A stretch of DNA of 64,000 nucleotides from Paenibacillus polymyxa (GTDB lineage: Bacteria; Bacillota; Bacilli; Paenibacillales; Paenibacillaceae): the NCBI RefSeq assembly GCF_001719045.1, contig NZ_CP015423.1:1753501-1817500 (forward strand), read 5' to 3'. The notes under the pieces were generated by a model. It ran no database searches and was not told the DNA's origin. It saw only the letters and a program-made list of their open reading frames with translations. The position numbers were made by a program, and so were the translations under genes. The stretch's first letter is position 1. Every line of letters starts with the position of its first letter. Below, piece by piece: positions 1-8,762 of this stretch.

Positions 1-1221
1 ATTTTGATTCAATGGGTGCAATTCATTCATCACATGTTGATGATAACCGTGCCCGAGCTCATGGGCCAGTGTCGAAACGTTGGATGGTGATCCGGCATAG
101 GTCATAAAAATACGGGTCTCTTTGCTCAGACGCAGAGATGTACAGAAACCACCCGGACGTTTGCCTGGACGGTCCTCTGCTTCGATCCAGCTTTTCTCAA
201 AAGCCATTTGGGCAAAGTCAGCCATTCTCGAGCTAAATTTACCAAATTGCTCAACAATCGTTACAGCAGCATCGTCGTAAGGGATTTTAGTAGTTGACGT
301 CCCCAGAGGAGCTTCAATGTCATGCCAGGATAGCTTCTCTAAGCCCAGCAGCTTTGCTTTCCGCTCCAAGTATTTGACTACAATAGGCTTTGTTTCATTA
401 ATAACCTGCCACATCGTATCTAGCGTTTGTGCAGACATACGGCTGATTTCCAACGGTTCCTTAAGCACATCTGTCCAGCCTCGTTTTTCATATAGCTTCA
501 GACGAAAGCCTGCCAAATGATTCAATGTATCCGCGCAATAGTCCTCTACCTGAGTCCATGCCTCTTCCCAACGTGCAAACACGTCTTTACGTACGCTGCG
601 ATCTGCTTCATCCAGCTTATTAGCAGCCTGACCAACAGACAGGTTTACGATCTCGCCATTTTCCGGCACGGGGATCGTCATATTTTTGACAATGGTATCA
701 TAAAAGTCGCCCCAGCCATGGTAGCCATCCACTGCGAGATCCAATGCAAGGCTTTCCAGCTCAGGAGCCATTTTTTCACGTGCTTCGTTCCGATATTCAG
801 TCAGGACAAAAGAAATCGGCTGGATAGCTTCGCGCTCCATCCATTTCTGCCAAATGTCTTCACTGGTTTGTGCCAGCAAGTTCTGGAAAGAGACTAAAGC
901 ACTTTTCCCTTGGGCATACAGCGTGTTGACACGCGCCCCCAATTGAACAGCCAGCTTGTCGTGCTGGTTTTGAGCAGTTAGACAAGAGACAAAGGAACCC
1001 GCCTGCGACGCACCATTAAACAGCTCCTGTATGCTATTCAGTACACTATCCAGACGCTCGGTATCCAATACCGTTTGTGGTACTTTGGCTGCTTTAAGCT
1101 GGGATTGCAGCTGTTGAACCTTGCTCTCCATTTCTTCCAAAAATGCATGAAATGAGGCAGAGGAAGATCCTCCGCTAAAAATAGATTCCAGATCCCATGT
1201 TTGCTTTAACGGCGTTTTCAT
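1..1221 (-). CDS. pepF: Oligoendopeptidase F family M3 metallopeptidase (partial, C-terminus outside window)
   Basis: The first 407 codons of a zinc metallopeptidase are visible; the rest runs off the left edge. The HEXXH zinc site reads HELGH at residues 387-391, followed by GYHQH, which is typical of M3B oligoendopeptidases. These are cytosolic enzymes that cut short peptides. The N-terminal part is helical and starts MKTPLKQTWDLESIF, as in the PepF/M3 family of Bacillales. The ATG lies in the last bases before an AAAGGTGG-type ribosome binding site. Full-length homologues are about 590-600 aa, so roughly one third is missing because of the window edge, not because the gene is broken. Confidence 0.9.
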   Translation of the reverse strand, partial: MKTPLKQTWDLESIFSGGSSSASFHAFLEEMESKVQQLQSQLKAAKVPQTVLDTERLDSVLNSIQELFNGASQAGSFVSCLTAQNQHDKLAVQLGARVNTLYAQGKSALVSFQNLLAQTSEDIWQKWMEREAIQPISFVLTEYRNEAREKMAPELESLALDLAVDGYHGWGDFYDTIVKNMTIPVPENGEIVNLSVGQAANKLDEADRSVRKDVFARWEEAWTQVEDYCADTLNHLAGFRLKLYEKRGWTDVLKEPLEISRMSAQTLDTMWQVINETKPIVVKYLERKAKLLGLEKLSWHDIEAPLGTSTTKIPYDDAAVTIVEQFGKFSSRMADFAQMAFEKSWIEAEDRPGKRPGGFCTSLRLSKETRIFMTYAGSPSNVSTLAHELGHGYHQHVMNELHPLNQN

Positions 1222-1318
1222 AATAGTTCCACCTTTCTTTTTTGGCGAATTCATGTGGTTTCATATACAATAAAGCTACATCGTGATAGTAAATCACTAC
1301 AATTGGGAGGAAAACAGG

Positions 1319-1489
1319 ATGAGACCCTTACAAATTTCGCCGGAAACGGCTGTGAAATTATCCGAAAAGCTCGGCATTCCGCTGGAACACCTTATGCATA
1401 CACCCCAGCACATTTTGATGCAAAAGCTGGCCGAACTGGCTAAAGAAGAAACCGCTGACCCGAACGGCGGAGAATCGAACAAATCATGA
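1319..1489 (+). CDS. YycC-like small protein
   Basis: A 56-aa protein beginning MRPLQISPETAVKLSEKLG. The start was moved to the ATG at 1319 because GGGAGG sits 7-8 bases upstream; a longer reading from 1283 has no such site. The sequence resembles the small cytosolic YycC family of Bacillus, whose function is not known. It is divergent from the peptidase gene and its stop overlaps the start of the next ORF (ATGA), so the two are probably translated together. The family name is from memory of the conserved PLQISPETA opening. Confidence 0.7.
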   Translation: MRPLQISPETAVKLSEKLGIPLEHLMHTPQHILMQKLAELAKEETADPNGGESNKS

Positions 1490-1722
1490 TCCCTTTTCAT
1501 AAAACCTGGCCTTATGACATCGTCATGGGAGACGTTTATGTACAGTCTTGTCCGTTTTGCGACCATGATAATGTTTTGCTGCCCCTGAAGCCAAAAGAAC
1601 TTAAGCTCATACACGAAGGTATGAAAAAGTTACTTGTGTTTCCATGCTGCCATAACAAGGTTACTTTGGTGGATTGTGATGACGATTATTTGCTGTCAGA
1701 TACCACATTGCGTCATCATTAA
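1486..1722 (+). CDS. Hypothetical protein with Cys pairs
   Basis: A 78-aa protein whose ATG overlaps the TGA of the upstream YycC-like gene (ATGA). It has a CPFC pair near residue 22 and a CCH cluster near residue 54, which together could bind a metal as a small zinc ribbon. I do not recognise the family. Translational coupling supports a real gene. A long hairpin follows at about 1766-1808. Confidence 0.6.
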   Translation: MIPFHKTWPYDIVMGDVYVQSCPFCDHDNVLLPLKPKELKLIHEGMKKLLVFPCCHNKVTLVDCDDDYLLSDTTLRHH

Positions 1723-1765
1723 TTCATGAGGCAGTTGTAAGATAAGATAACCCGTTTTACAAACA

Positions 1766-1808
1766 AGGTGTGAACCATGAGCCTAAATCGGCCATAGTGC
1801 ACACCTTT
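1766..1808. terminator. Probable bidirectional terminator
   Basis: Inverted repeat AAGGTGTG...CACACCTT with an inner stem, between convergent genes ending at 1722 (+) and 1815 (-). Confidence 0.5.
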
Positions 1809-1814
1809 ATTTCT

Positions 1815-2546
1815 TCAAGAGGAGCTTGCGTCCTGCATTTCCTCCGGCAGTTGGAAATTTTTAGCCAACATTTGTTCTCGCAGTACAGACCACTGTTCAC
1901 GGGAAGCCCGGATCATGGCTGCATCCATAATCTTTTTGTCATTAATGACACGCGAAAACCAGCGTACCGCTTCGTGAAAGTTGCCTGTACGTCGATGCAG
2001 TTCACCAATCAGATAAAGCAGTTTGGCATTATTCGCCCCGACACCCTCCAGCTCATAGACCCGAACATACGAATCCAGACTAAATTTGAGAAAGCGAAGC
2101 TCCTGCTCCTCATTTCCCTGGTATCTGTACATCCATGCGATATGCTGTAATAGACTGGCTACTACGCGTTCCTTTTCTCCGATGACCTGGGCACAGAGTA
2201 AACCCAGTTTATACGTTTCTAATGCCTCTTCCCAGCTACGATGCCCGCCATATTCGCGAGACTGCCAGCGGTTACCGATTTTATCCTTAAATATCTTGGT
2301 TTGCTGATCGCTTAACTGAACGGTAGAGTGCTCTGTCGAGGTAAATCCACAATGAGGACAGACCCTTACGACATAAAAATCCGGATTTTCATTCTTATAA
2401 TAAGCACAAAAATCTGAATCCGTACGAATGGCCTTCTTTAGGCTTGGTCTGACACGGGATGTCTGAAATTCTTCTTCGCAATGTGGGCAAGCGATTTTGA
2501 TCTGATATAACGGTTCAAGTTCCAATGTTTTTACAACCCTCTCCAA
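1815..2546 (-). CDS. DUF2225 family protein
   Basis: A 243-aa protein with two CxxC pairs in the first 65 residues (ACPHCEEEF and VCPHCGFTS) followed by helical, TPR-like repeats (residues about 95-210), the usual layout of DUF2225 proteins in Bacillales. The Cys pairs probably bind zinc; the helical part suggests protein contacts. The biochemical role is unknown. It ends in a short Ser-rich tail. It lies 21 bases after the truncated hemoglobin gene on the same strand, so the two may be co-transcribed. Confidence 0.75.
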   Translation of the reverse strand: MERVVKTLELEPLYQIKIACPHCEEEFQTSRVRPSLKKAIRTDSDFCAYYKNENPDFYVVRVCPHCGFTSTEHSTVQLSDQQTKIFKDKIGNRWQSREYGGHRSWEEALETYKLGLLCAQVIGEKERVVASLLQHIAWMYRYQGNEEQELRFLKFSLDSYVRVYELEGVGANNAKLLYLIGELHRRTGNFHEAVRWFSRVINDKKIMDAAMIRASREQWSVLREQMLAKNFQLPEEMQDASSS

Positions 2547-2567
2547 AATTCGGCAATCCCCGAAAGC

Positions 2568-2945
2568 TTACGGGGTATTTACAAAATGATGCGCAGGACC
2601 AGACAAACGGTTAAGTATGATTGAACGAAGCGGCTCCTCAATGCCCGTATCCGTTAACGCACCTGCCATACAAGACAACCATGCCTCTGCTCGCTCCTCC
2701 GTTACGGGAAACTTCATATGTCTGGCACGTAACATCGGATGACCATATGCATCAGAAAAAAGAGACGGTCCTCCAAAAAACTGGCTCAGGAACATATACT
2801 GCTTTTCCTTAACCGGTTCCATGTCTTTAGGAAACAGGGGACTTAACAACGGATCTTTATAAACTCTCGGGTAGAAGGCCTCAATAATAGCACGAACACC
2901 TTCCGCACCCCCAAGGTTGTCATAAATGCTTAGGCTAGGATTCAC
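2568..2945 (-). CDS. Truncated hemoglobin (group II type)
   Basis: A 125-aa globin from a GTG start at 2945, chosen because TTGGAG lies just upstream; a reading from 3005 would begin inside a terminator hairpin. It opens NPSLSIYDNLGGAEGVRAII, and FYPRVYKDPLLSPLF, QYMFLSQFFGG and RHMKFPVTEERAEAWL follow, the pattern of YjbI-type truncated hemoglobins, which bind haem and O2 or NO in the cytosol. Length fits the family (about 125-135 aa). The proximal His is probably the one in RHMKF. A separate transcription unit ends just upstream at 3007-3036. Confidence 0.88.
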   Translation of the reverse strand: MNPSLSIYDNLGGAEGVRAIIEAFYPRVYKDPLLSPLFPKDMEPVKEKQYMFLSQFFGGPSLFSDAYGHPMLRARHMKFPVTEERAEAWLSCMAGALTDTGIEEPLRSIILNRLSGPAHHFVNTP

Positions 2946-2999
2946 TTTTCTCCAACTTTCTGTGCTATGGTAATAAATATACACCCGTATTATAACAAA

Positions 3000-3037
3000 A
3001 AACAAAAAATGACGCTAAAAATAAGCGTCATTTTATC
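3000..3037 (-). terminator. Rho-independent terminator of the 31-aa ORF
   Basis: Hairpin AAATGACGCT/AGCGTCATTT followed on the minus strand by a long T-rich tract. It separates the small ORF at 3099-3194 from the hemoglobin gene. Confidence 0.75.
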
Positions 3038-3098
3038 AATTTAACATATGAAGAGGGTGTGCTTCGTTGCACACAGCTTCGTCATTCTATAAACACAA

Positions 3099-3194
3099 CT
3101 AATAACTCCGCCAATCCTCTTCACCGGGATGGACGAGAGAGACACGAATAACATACACAAAAGCACATACGAACAGACCGGCAACGATACTCAT
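3099..3194 (-). CDS. Predicted 31-aa single-span membrane peptide
   Basis: A short ORF starting MSIVAGLFVCAFVYVIRVSL and ending in a polar tail (HPGEEDWRSY). Residues 2-20 form one hydrophobic segment. A GGATGGAG-like site lies 8-10 bases before the ATG, and a clear terminator follows 60 bases after the stop, so it looks like a complete monocistronic unit. I do not recognise it. Tiny membrane proteins of this size often attach to larger membrane complexes, but nothing here shows a partner. Confidence 0.45.
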   Translation of the reverse strand: MSIVAGLFVCAFVYVIRVSLVHPGEEDWRSY

Positions 3195-3357
3195 CCTGAT
3201 CACTCCATCCTTAAGGTTATGGGATCGTTGTTTTCCTATTTTAACATACTATTTACAAAAATACAGCATTAGATGTAATCGTTTTCTTTGATTTTTTTGT
3301 ACTCTTTGTCCATCCCCGACATAGGTATATTAGTACAACTCCAAAGGAGGGGCCTCT

Positions 3358-4656
3358 ATGTCGCTATACCGTCGTTACTCGCTTCCTCTGCTCATCCTTA
3401 CACTGCTATTCCTATTTATGCTTATGGCTGTATACCCGCAATCTTCTCTGAATGCCGGACTTCGGGGGCTTGCCATCTGGTGGGACGTGCTGTTTCCGTC
3501 TTTATTCCCGTTTTTCGTTATTTCCGAGCTTCTCCTCGGTTTCGGAATTGTTCATTTCATAGGTGCGCTGTTGGATCCGCTGATGCAGCCTCTATTCCGT
3601 GTACCTGGCTGTGGGGGTTTTGTCGCTGCGGTCAGCTGCGCATCCGGTTACCCGATTGGAGCTAAACTAACAGCCAAGCTGTGGGAGCAAAAATGGATCA
3701 CACGCATTGAAGGAGAGCGTTTGGTCGCGTTTACCACTTCCTCTGATCCGATATTTTTGATCGGTGCGGTTTCCGTTGGCTTCTTCCATCAACCAGAAAT
3801 TGCACTCGTACTGGGCGCGGCCCATTATGGTGGCGTGCTCATCATCGGGCTGCTTATGCGCTTCCACGGTTCCCGTTCAGGGGAAACAGATACTCGCAGC
3901 GACCGGCCTCAACCTACTCAAAAAGCCTGGTCGAAGTCCACGAATACAAAAGCAGCAGGTCGCAATAGGCAGCCTGGCCCCCTACGCCAAGCATTATATG
4001 CCATGCATACAGCTCGTTTGGAAGATGGTCGCCCATTGGGTGAGTTACTTCGTCAGGCGATTACTTCCTCCCTACGCCTTATTATTGTCGTAGGAGGGCT
4101 AGTTGTATTCTTCTGCGTCATTTTAGAAGCTTTGACGAACTCCGGTTTAATGAGCGGGCTTCATCTGCTTACGGCAAGCCTATTGACTGCATGTGGTCTT
4201 CCTCCTACGTTAACGGAGTCCATCGTGGGTGGTATTTTCGAAGTCACTTTAGGAGCGCAAGCCGCTGGTGAAGCCACGGCAGCAGCGTTACCATTCAAGG
4301 TAGCCGCAGCCGCTTTTGTTCTCTCCTGGGGCGGGCTGTCGGTTCATGCGCAGGTTGCAAGTATTTTAAATATGACAAATCTCCGCTATATGCCATTTTT
4401 GTTGGCCCGGGCTGCACATGGCATCATCTCAGCACTGCTAGCTCTCGTGTTATGGCGGCCTCTGATGGGACAGGGAAGCTCTCCCGTCTTTTCTCCAATA
4501 TACGACATCGCGTGGTCTCCTGGCTTCTCGTCCGCCATGCTGTTGCAAAGTCTGCTAGTTCTTGCCTTTATACTGGCTGGAATGCTTAGTCTCTCATGGT
4601 TGAGTGTGGGTACAAGTCGCTTATACGTACGTTTGAGAAGAACACACAGGCAATGA
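3358..4656 (+). CDS. ylbJ: Sporulation integral membrane protein YlbJ
   Basis: A 432-aa polytopic membrane protein preceded by AAAGGAGGGG. The N-terminal half has the family's conserved stretches (LRGLAIWWDVLFPSLFPFF and VSCASGYPIGAKLTAKLWE). In Bacillus YlbJ belongs to the mother-cell (sigma E) programme and is needed for normal spores; its transported substrate is not settled. About eight to ten membrane segments are visible, with a polar loop at residues 165-215 that is longer and more basic than usual. The start at 3358 is fixed by the strong ribosome binding site. Confidence 0.88.
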   Translation: MSLYRRYSLPLLILTLLFLFMLMAVYPQSSLNAGLRGLAIWWDVLFPSLFPFFVISELLLGFGIVHFIGALLDPLMQPLFRVPGCGGFVAAVSCASGYPIGAKLTAKLWEQKWITRIEGERLVAFTTSSDPIFLIGAVSVGFFHQPEIALVLGAAHYGGVLIIGLLMRFHGSRSGETDTRSDRPQPTQKAWSKSTNTKAAGRNRQPGPLRQALYAMHTARLEDGRPLGELLRQAITSSLRLIIVVGGLVVFFCVILEALTNSGLMSGLHLLTASLLTACGLPPTLTESIVGGIFEVTLGAQAAGEATAAALPFKVAAAAFVLSWGGLSVHAQVASILNMTNLRYMPFLLARAAHGIISALLALVLWRPLMGQGSSPVFSPIYDIAWSPGFSSAMLLQSLLVLAFILAGMLSLSWLSVGTSRLYVRLRRTHRQ

Positions 4657-4722
4657 ACGATTGTGTTCTTGCTCATAATTGATTATGATCGATATATACC
4701 CATGACAAAGGAGCTTTTCATC

Positions 4723-5526
4723 TTGAGATATTATGTTCTGGATCGCGGGGATCAGCACTCCATGGACTTGAGTCAGCAATTTCACCGTCTTGCCCAAGAA
4801 AAGAATTTCAAGCTGGATGCCGAATCGCCGGAAATCGTCGTGTCTATTGGAGGCGATGGTACGATGCTTCATGCGTTTCATACCTTCATCGACCGCATTC
4901 CGGATATTGCCTTTGTTGGTGTACATACCGGTCATCTGGGCTTTTATGCTGATTGGCGTGCGGACGAGCTGGAGGAGCTAATCCACCTGATGAGCCAAAG
5001 CGGATCTGAGGGACCGCTTAACCCGAGAATCGTTAAGTATCCACTGATTGAGTTGGAAATTCACAAGAAGTCAGGCAATGCTTCTTTTATTGCCTTGAAT
5101 GAGTTTACGTTAAAAGGGGTGGATGGCACTGTCGTTGCCCAAGTAGATATTAACGATATCACCTTTGAAATGTTTCGCGGTGACGGTATATGTGTTTCTA
5201 CCCCCTCAGGAACGACCGCCTATAATAAAGCACTTGGCGGAGCTATGGTTCACCCCACCATTGAAGCATTGCAATTGACTGAGATCGCTTCCATTAATAA
5301 CCGCGTCTATCGGACACTGGGATCGCCATTGCTACTGCCCAAACACCATCATTGTGATATTTTTTCACGGAAAGATCAGCGTCTTTTATTGACAGTAGAT
5401 CACCTGAACTTTCCTGTCGATGACTTAATCTCTGTTCGATGTCAGGTCGCAAGTCAGAAGATCAGCTTCGCTCGTTACCGTCCTTTCCCATTTTGGGATC
5501 GAGTACGCAACGCTTTTCTTAATTAG
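4723..5526 (+). CDS. nadK: NAD kinase
   Basis: A 267-aa ATP/polyphosphate NAD kinase that makes NADP in the cytosol. The TTG start at 4723 is preferred: AAAGGAG lies about 10 bases upstream and the resulting length matches Bacillus NadF/PpnK. The GGDGT nucleotide motif is at residues 43-47, the ALNEF motif follows mid-protein, and CVSTPSGTTAYNKALGG is the typical second conserved block. A terminator hairpin follows directly. Confidence 0.93.
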   Translation: MRYYVLDRGDQHSMDLSQQFHRLAQEKNFKLDAESPEIVVSIGGDGTMLHAFHTFIDRIPDIAFVGVHTGHLGFYADWRADELEELIHLMSQSGSEGPLNPRIVKYPLIELEIHKKSGNASFIALNEFTLKGVDGTVVAQVDINDITFEMFRGDGICVSTPSGTTAYNKALGGAMVHPTIEALQLTEIASINNRVYRTLGSPLLLPKHHHCDIFSRKDQRLLLTVDHLNFPVDDLISVRCQVASQKISFARYRPFPFWDRVRNAFLN

Positions 5527-5534
5527 AACCTATA

Positions 5535-5560
5535 AAAGAGCCGACTCTGGCTCTTTTTTT
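5535..5560 (+). terminator. Rho-independent terminator of nadK
   Basis: AAAGAGCC/GGCTCTTT hairpin followed by seven T. Confidence 0.85.
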
Positions 5561-5600
5561 ACAAACAAAACGGTTCCTGAAAATTCAGGAACCGTTTTGT
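5561..5600 (-). terminator. Terminator overlapping the end of yutD
   Basis: A 16-bp perfect stem (ACAAAACGGTTCCTGA and its complement) whose minus-strand side runs into TTTTGTTTG. The yutD stop codon lies inside it. Confidence 0.7.
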
Positions 5601-6436
5601 TGTGGAGCTGTAAATGTTTTATTCTTTTTACTACCCTCAGCTCTTTCGGCTTTAGCAGCTGGCTGGGTCTGACGCTGGCCCTCAGGCTCACGAGAGACAC
5701 GAACTTGCCGTCCCTCCCGATTTTCCTTTGATTGGCGCTCATAGCGTGGTCCACGCGATTCCTTTTTATCGAAACTTCCCTGCTGATTGCGCTGTCTACG
5801 TGGTTCACGGGTTTGCTGCCCTTCACCCGGATTCCGTCCATCTTTTGCTTCACGTCTTTCTCTGGATGGACGACTTTCGCGAGCTTCACGTGGCTGTCGT
5901 TCACGTACTTCCTGGGCATCCTTCGGTTCCCGACGTTGCAACTCACGTGGTTCTCGGGATTCTCGAGGCTGCTCCACTCGCGATTCCTCTGTAGCTGAGG
6001 AGTCCTGCTGTGGTTGCGGCCACTCCTGTTCTCCAGCTGTATGTTGCAATACTTCTTGCTGCTCTTCGGGTTCTAACGTTCCCGCTTGTTCCCTTTGAGC
6101 ATCTACCAACTGCTGAATATCTGGAGCAATGATTTCATCATTGACGCCGTTTTTATTAACCACTTCACGGCTTTTTTGCAACACAAAATAGGCACAGCCA
6201 AAATTGCAGTATTCATTAATGTAATCGTCCAGTACCACTATAGATGTATCCTTATTTGCTTTGGGATGACCGTCTCGATAAAAGCCCTTCAGACGTAGCT
6301 GATTGTAACCCCAATCACCAATAATGTAATCATAGCGATCCAGCACTTCACTATACCGATCACGAAACGCTTCGGGATTCCACCCGTTCTTGTGATCCTG
6401 CAACAATTCATAGTTTTTACCACCGATTTGAAACAA
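5585..6436 (-). CDS. yutD: YutD family protein with long charged low-complexity tail
   Basis: 283 aa. Residues 1-95 match the YutD/DUF1027 domain (YELLQDHKNGWNPEAFRDRY, DYIIGDWGYNQLRLKGFY, CNFGCAYFVLQ); its function is unknown. From about residue 125 to the end the protein is almost only Arg, Glu, Gln, Pro and Ser with EPREL/EARESRP-like repeats, and is probably disordered. The TTG start at 6436 has AAAGGCGG about 10 bases upstream. It sits just after lipA; in Bacillus yutD is also near lipA and lytH, so the synteny supports the call. The tail is unusual compared with the short Bacillus protein. Confidence 0.8.
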   Translation of the reverse strand: MFQIGGKNYELLQDHKNGWNPEAFRDRYSEVLDRYDYIIGDWGYNQLRLKGFYRDGHPKANKDTSIVVLDDYINEYCNFGCAYFVLQKSREVVNKNGVNDEIIAPDIQQLVDAQREQAGTLEPEEQQEVLQHTAGEQEWPQPQQDSSATEESRVEQPRESREPRELQRREPKDAQEVRERQPREARESRPSRERREAKDGRNPGEGQQTREPRRQRNQQGSFDKKESRGPRYERQSKENREGRQVRVSREPEGQRQTQPAAKAERAEGSKKNKTFTAPQQNGS

Positions 6437-6460
6437 GCTATTCTGACCGCCTTTCCCGGA

Positions 6461-7369
6461 TCAAGCCTGCGAAAGGGCGCCTTCTTCCTTATGCTGAGCG
6501 GCTGACTTCACCTGCTCATGCGCTTGGTAGGAGCTGCGGACCAACGGTCCAGATTCAACGTGGCTGAATCCCCGCTGTAATCCCTCTTCCTTTAACTTCG
6601 CAAAATCTTCCGGTGGATAATATTTTTGCACATATAAATGTTTCTCGGACGGCTGCAAATATTGACCAATTGTCAGAATGTCACAATCGACTTTACGCAG
6701 ATCATCCATGGCTTGTAAGATCTCGTCCCACTCTTCTCCGACACCTAGCATGATGCTTGATTTCGTTGGAATAGCCGGATTTAATTGCTTCGCATGTTGA
6801 AGCAGCTCCAGAGAGCGACGGTATTTCGCTTTAGCCCGAACCTTGTCGGACATACGCTCCACCGTTTCAATATTATGATTCAGAATATCTGGTTTGGCAT
6901 CCATGACGATTCGCAGCGATTCAATATCGCCCATAAAATCGGGAATCAATACTTCTACACTGCAAAGAGGTAATCGGCGGCGAATCGCACGAACCGTTTC
7001 TGCAAATATAGTAGCGCCCCCATCTTTCAAATCGTCGCGAGCCACACTGGTAACGACACAGTGCTTCAAATTCATGTTTTCAGCCGCTTCCGCGACGCGT
7101 TCAGGCTCCTGCAAGTCCAGTTCCGTAGGCATTCCCGTATTTACTGCGCAAAAACGACACGCACGCGTACAAATATCACCCAAAATCATAAATGTAGCTG
7201 TCCTATTGGCCCAGCATTCATATATATTAGGGCATCGTGCCTCCTCACATACGGTATGTAATGTCTTGGAACGCATCATGCTCTTGATTTCCTGATAGTT
7301 ATCGCCTGTCGTAAGTTTAATACGAATCCAGTCGGGCTTAGCTTCCTTTACTTTTCTAGACAATGGCAT
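6461..7369 (-). CDS. lipA: Lipoyl synthase
   Basis: A 302-aa radical SAM enzyme that inserts two sulfur atoms into octanoyl groups to make lipoyl cofactor. Both clusters are complete: the auxiliary-cluster cysteines at 41, 46 and 52 ([12 protein letters not shown]) and the radical [11 protein letters not shown] at 67, 71 and 74. The C-terminal RSSY motif, which supplies a serine ligand to the auxiliary cluster, is present ([10 protein letters not shown]). The ATG at 7369 with AGAAGG upstream gives the normal length. It is divergent from lytH and upstream of yutD. Confidence 0.96.
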   Translation of the reverse strand: MPLSRKVKEAKPDWIRIKLTTGDNYQEIKSMMRSKTLHTVCEEARCPNIYECWANRTATFMILGDICTRACRFCAVNTGMPTELDLQEPERVAEAAENMNLKHCVVTSVARDDLKDGGATIFAETVRAIRRRLPLCSVEVLIPDFMGDIESLRIVMDAKPDILNHNIETVERMSDKVRAKAKYRRSLELLQHAKQLNPAIPTKSSIMLGVGEEWDEILQAMDDLRKVDCDILTIGQYLQPSEKHLYVQKYYPPEDFAKLKEEGLQRGFSHVESGPLVRSSYQAHEQVKSAAQHKEEGALSQA

Positions 7370-7610
7370 AGACCTTCTTTCTGATAAGCTTAAGCTGTCA
7401 TTGCCATACATTATAACATGAAAGCCATGGAAAAACCTCCATTCATTGTTCCCTTTTTGATATGACATTGATGCCGGAAAAAGTAAACTCTTTACATGGA
7501 TAAAAGCGGCGGATATGGCTCAATCTAAACAAAAGCGCCCTATTCACGCTATTGTATACGGGCCTAGAATTTATCGGGCGATTAAGCCCTTCTATAGGAG
7601 GTCGGTTCAC

Positions 7611-8717
7611 GTGCCTTACCCTACGCGGACAGCCCGAGCTGTTCGTCTGTTATCGCTGCTGTTATGTGCTACTACACTGACAGCGGCCTGTCCGCTTCCT
7701 GCCCATGCCTTTGCCAATCACTTACAGTCCTCGTCCGCCGAAAGCAGCCTGACCGCAAATGTAGATGCTTCACATGCTCAGTCTTCGTTGTATACGTCCA
7801 GGCTGGCTTTATATCATTCCATCGAAGCCCTGACTGGAGTTCCTTGGTACAGACTGGCCGCTATCGACCAGTATGAACGCACACTTACGGTGGCCCATCC
7901 CAAGGATCGGAAGCATGCGGAACGAATCATAGGTATTTTCATCACGGGACCAGTCTGGTCCGGCATGATGAACCCTGATTCGGAGGATCAAAATCCGCGT
8001 TCCATTGAACTATTTTCCGGGCTGGGACAAGACGGTTCGGGTGATGGAATCGCTGACCGTAATAATGACAAGGATCTGCTGTTCAGCATCGCATCTTATC
8101 TCGGAAAGTATGGAAACAACGAGGATGAATTTGGTATTGCCGTTTGGGAATATTACCATAACAGCCGCGCAGTTCAAAGAGTTCAGCAGTTTGCTAAGCT
8201 GTATCGGACGTATGGCAAGCTGGATCTGGTCAGTCAAGCTTTCCCCCTTCCTTTAGGCAGCATTTATAGCTACCGCAGCACATGGGGAAGCCGTCGCAGC
8301 TGGGGCGGCTACCGGATACATGAAGGAACTGATCTGTTTGCTGGCTATGGAGTTCCAGTTCGCAGTACCTGCTACGGTGTAGTTGAAATGAAGGGCTGGA
8401 ATCCCTTCGGCGGATGGCGAATCGGAATCCGAGATCTCAACAACCGCTATCACTACTATGCGCATCTTTCCGGCTTTGACAAAACCGTCCACAACGGAGA
8501 CATCGTTACACCCGGCCAGACGGTTGGCTGGGTCGGAAGCTCGGGCTATGGAAAACCCGGTACCCAAGGCAAGTTTCCACCGCATCTGCACTATGGTATA
8601 TATCGGGACAATGGTTGGGCAGATTGGTCCTTTGACCCGTATCCGTTATTAAGACAGTGGGAGCAGTCCGAACGCAAAGCGCTCAAAACAGGAAAAACAA
8701 AAGGGACCTCCTCATAG
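7611..8717 (+). CDS. lytH: LytH-type M23 cell-wall endopeptidase (sporulation)
   Basis: 368 aa from a GTG start at 7611 that has a perfect AGGAGGT 7 bases upstream. An N-terminal signal peptide (VRLLSLLLCATTLTAACPLP, then AHA cleavage) exports it. The C-terminal half is an M23 metallopeptidase: H237 and D241 in HEGTD and H325/H327 in HLHYG are the zinc and catalytic residues. In Bacillus, LytH trims peptides in spore cortex and sits near lipA, yutD and yunB, as here. A second Cys in the signal region could suggest a lipoprotein, but no lipobox is convincing. Confidence 0.85.
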   Translation: MPYPTRTARAVRLLSLLLCATTLTAACPLPAHAFANHLQSSSAESSLTANVDASHAQSSLYTSRLALYHSIEALTGVPWYRLAAIDQYERTLTVAHPKDRKHAERIIGIFITGPVWSGMMNPDSEDQNPRSIELFSGLGQDGSGDGIADRNNDKDLLFSIASYLGKYGNNEDEFGIAVWEYYHNSRAVQRVQQFAKLYRTYGKLDLVSQAFPLPLGSIYSYRSTWGSRRSWGGYRIHEGTDLFAGYGVPVRSTCYGVVEMKGWNPFGGWRIGIRDLNNRYHYYAHLSGFDKTVHNGDIVTPGQTVGWVGSSGYGKPGTQGKFPPHLHYGIYRDNGWADWSFDPYPLLRQWEQSERKALKTGKTKGTSS

Positions 8718-8733
8718 GGGCCCTTTTGTTTTT
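8694..8733. terminator. Terminator after lytH
   Basis: AAACAAAAGGG/CCCTTTTGTTT stem with the lytH stop in the loop; A- and T-rich flanks would let it work from both strands. Confidence 0.7.
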
Positions 8734-8762
8734 CCTAGGCAGCTCGCGTCATTCCCTCCGCT

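Noticed and set aside
5728..6098. Plus-strand Arg/Ser- and His-rich frames
   Set aside because: They are antisense shadows of the repetitive yutD tail; no ribosome binding site or family pattern.
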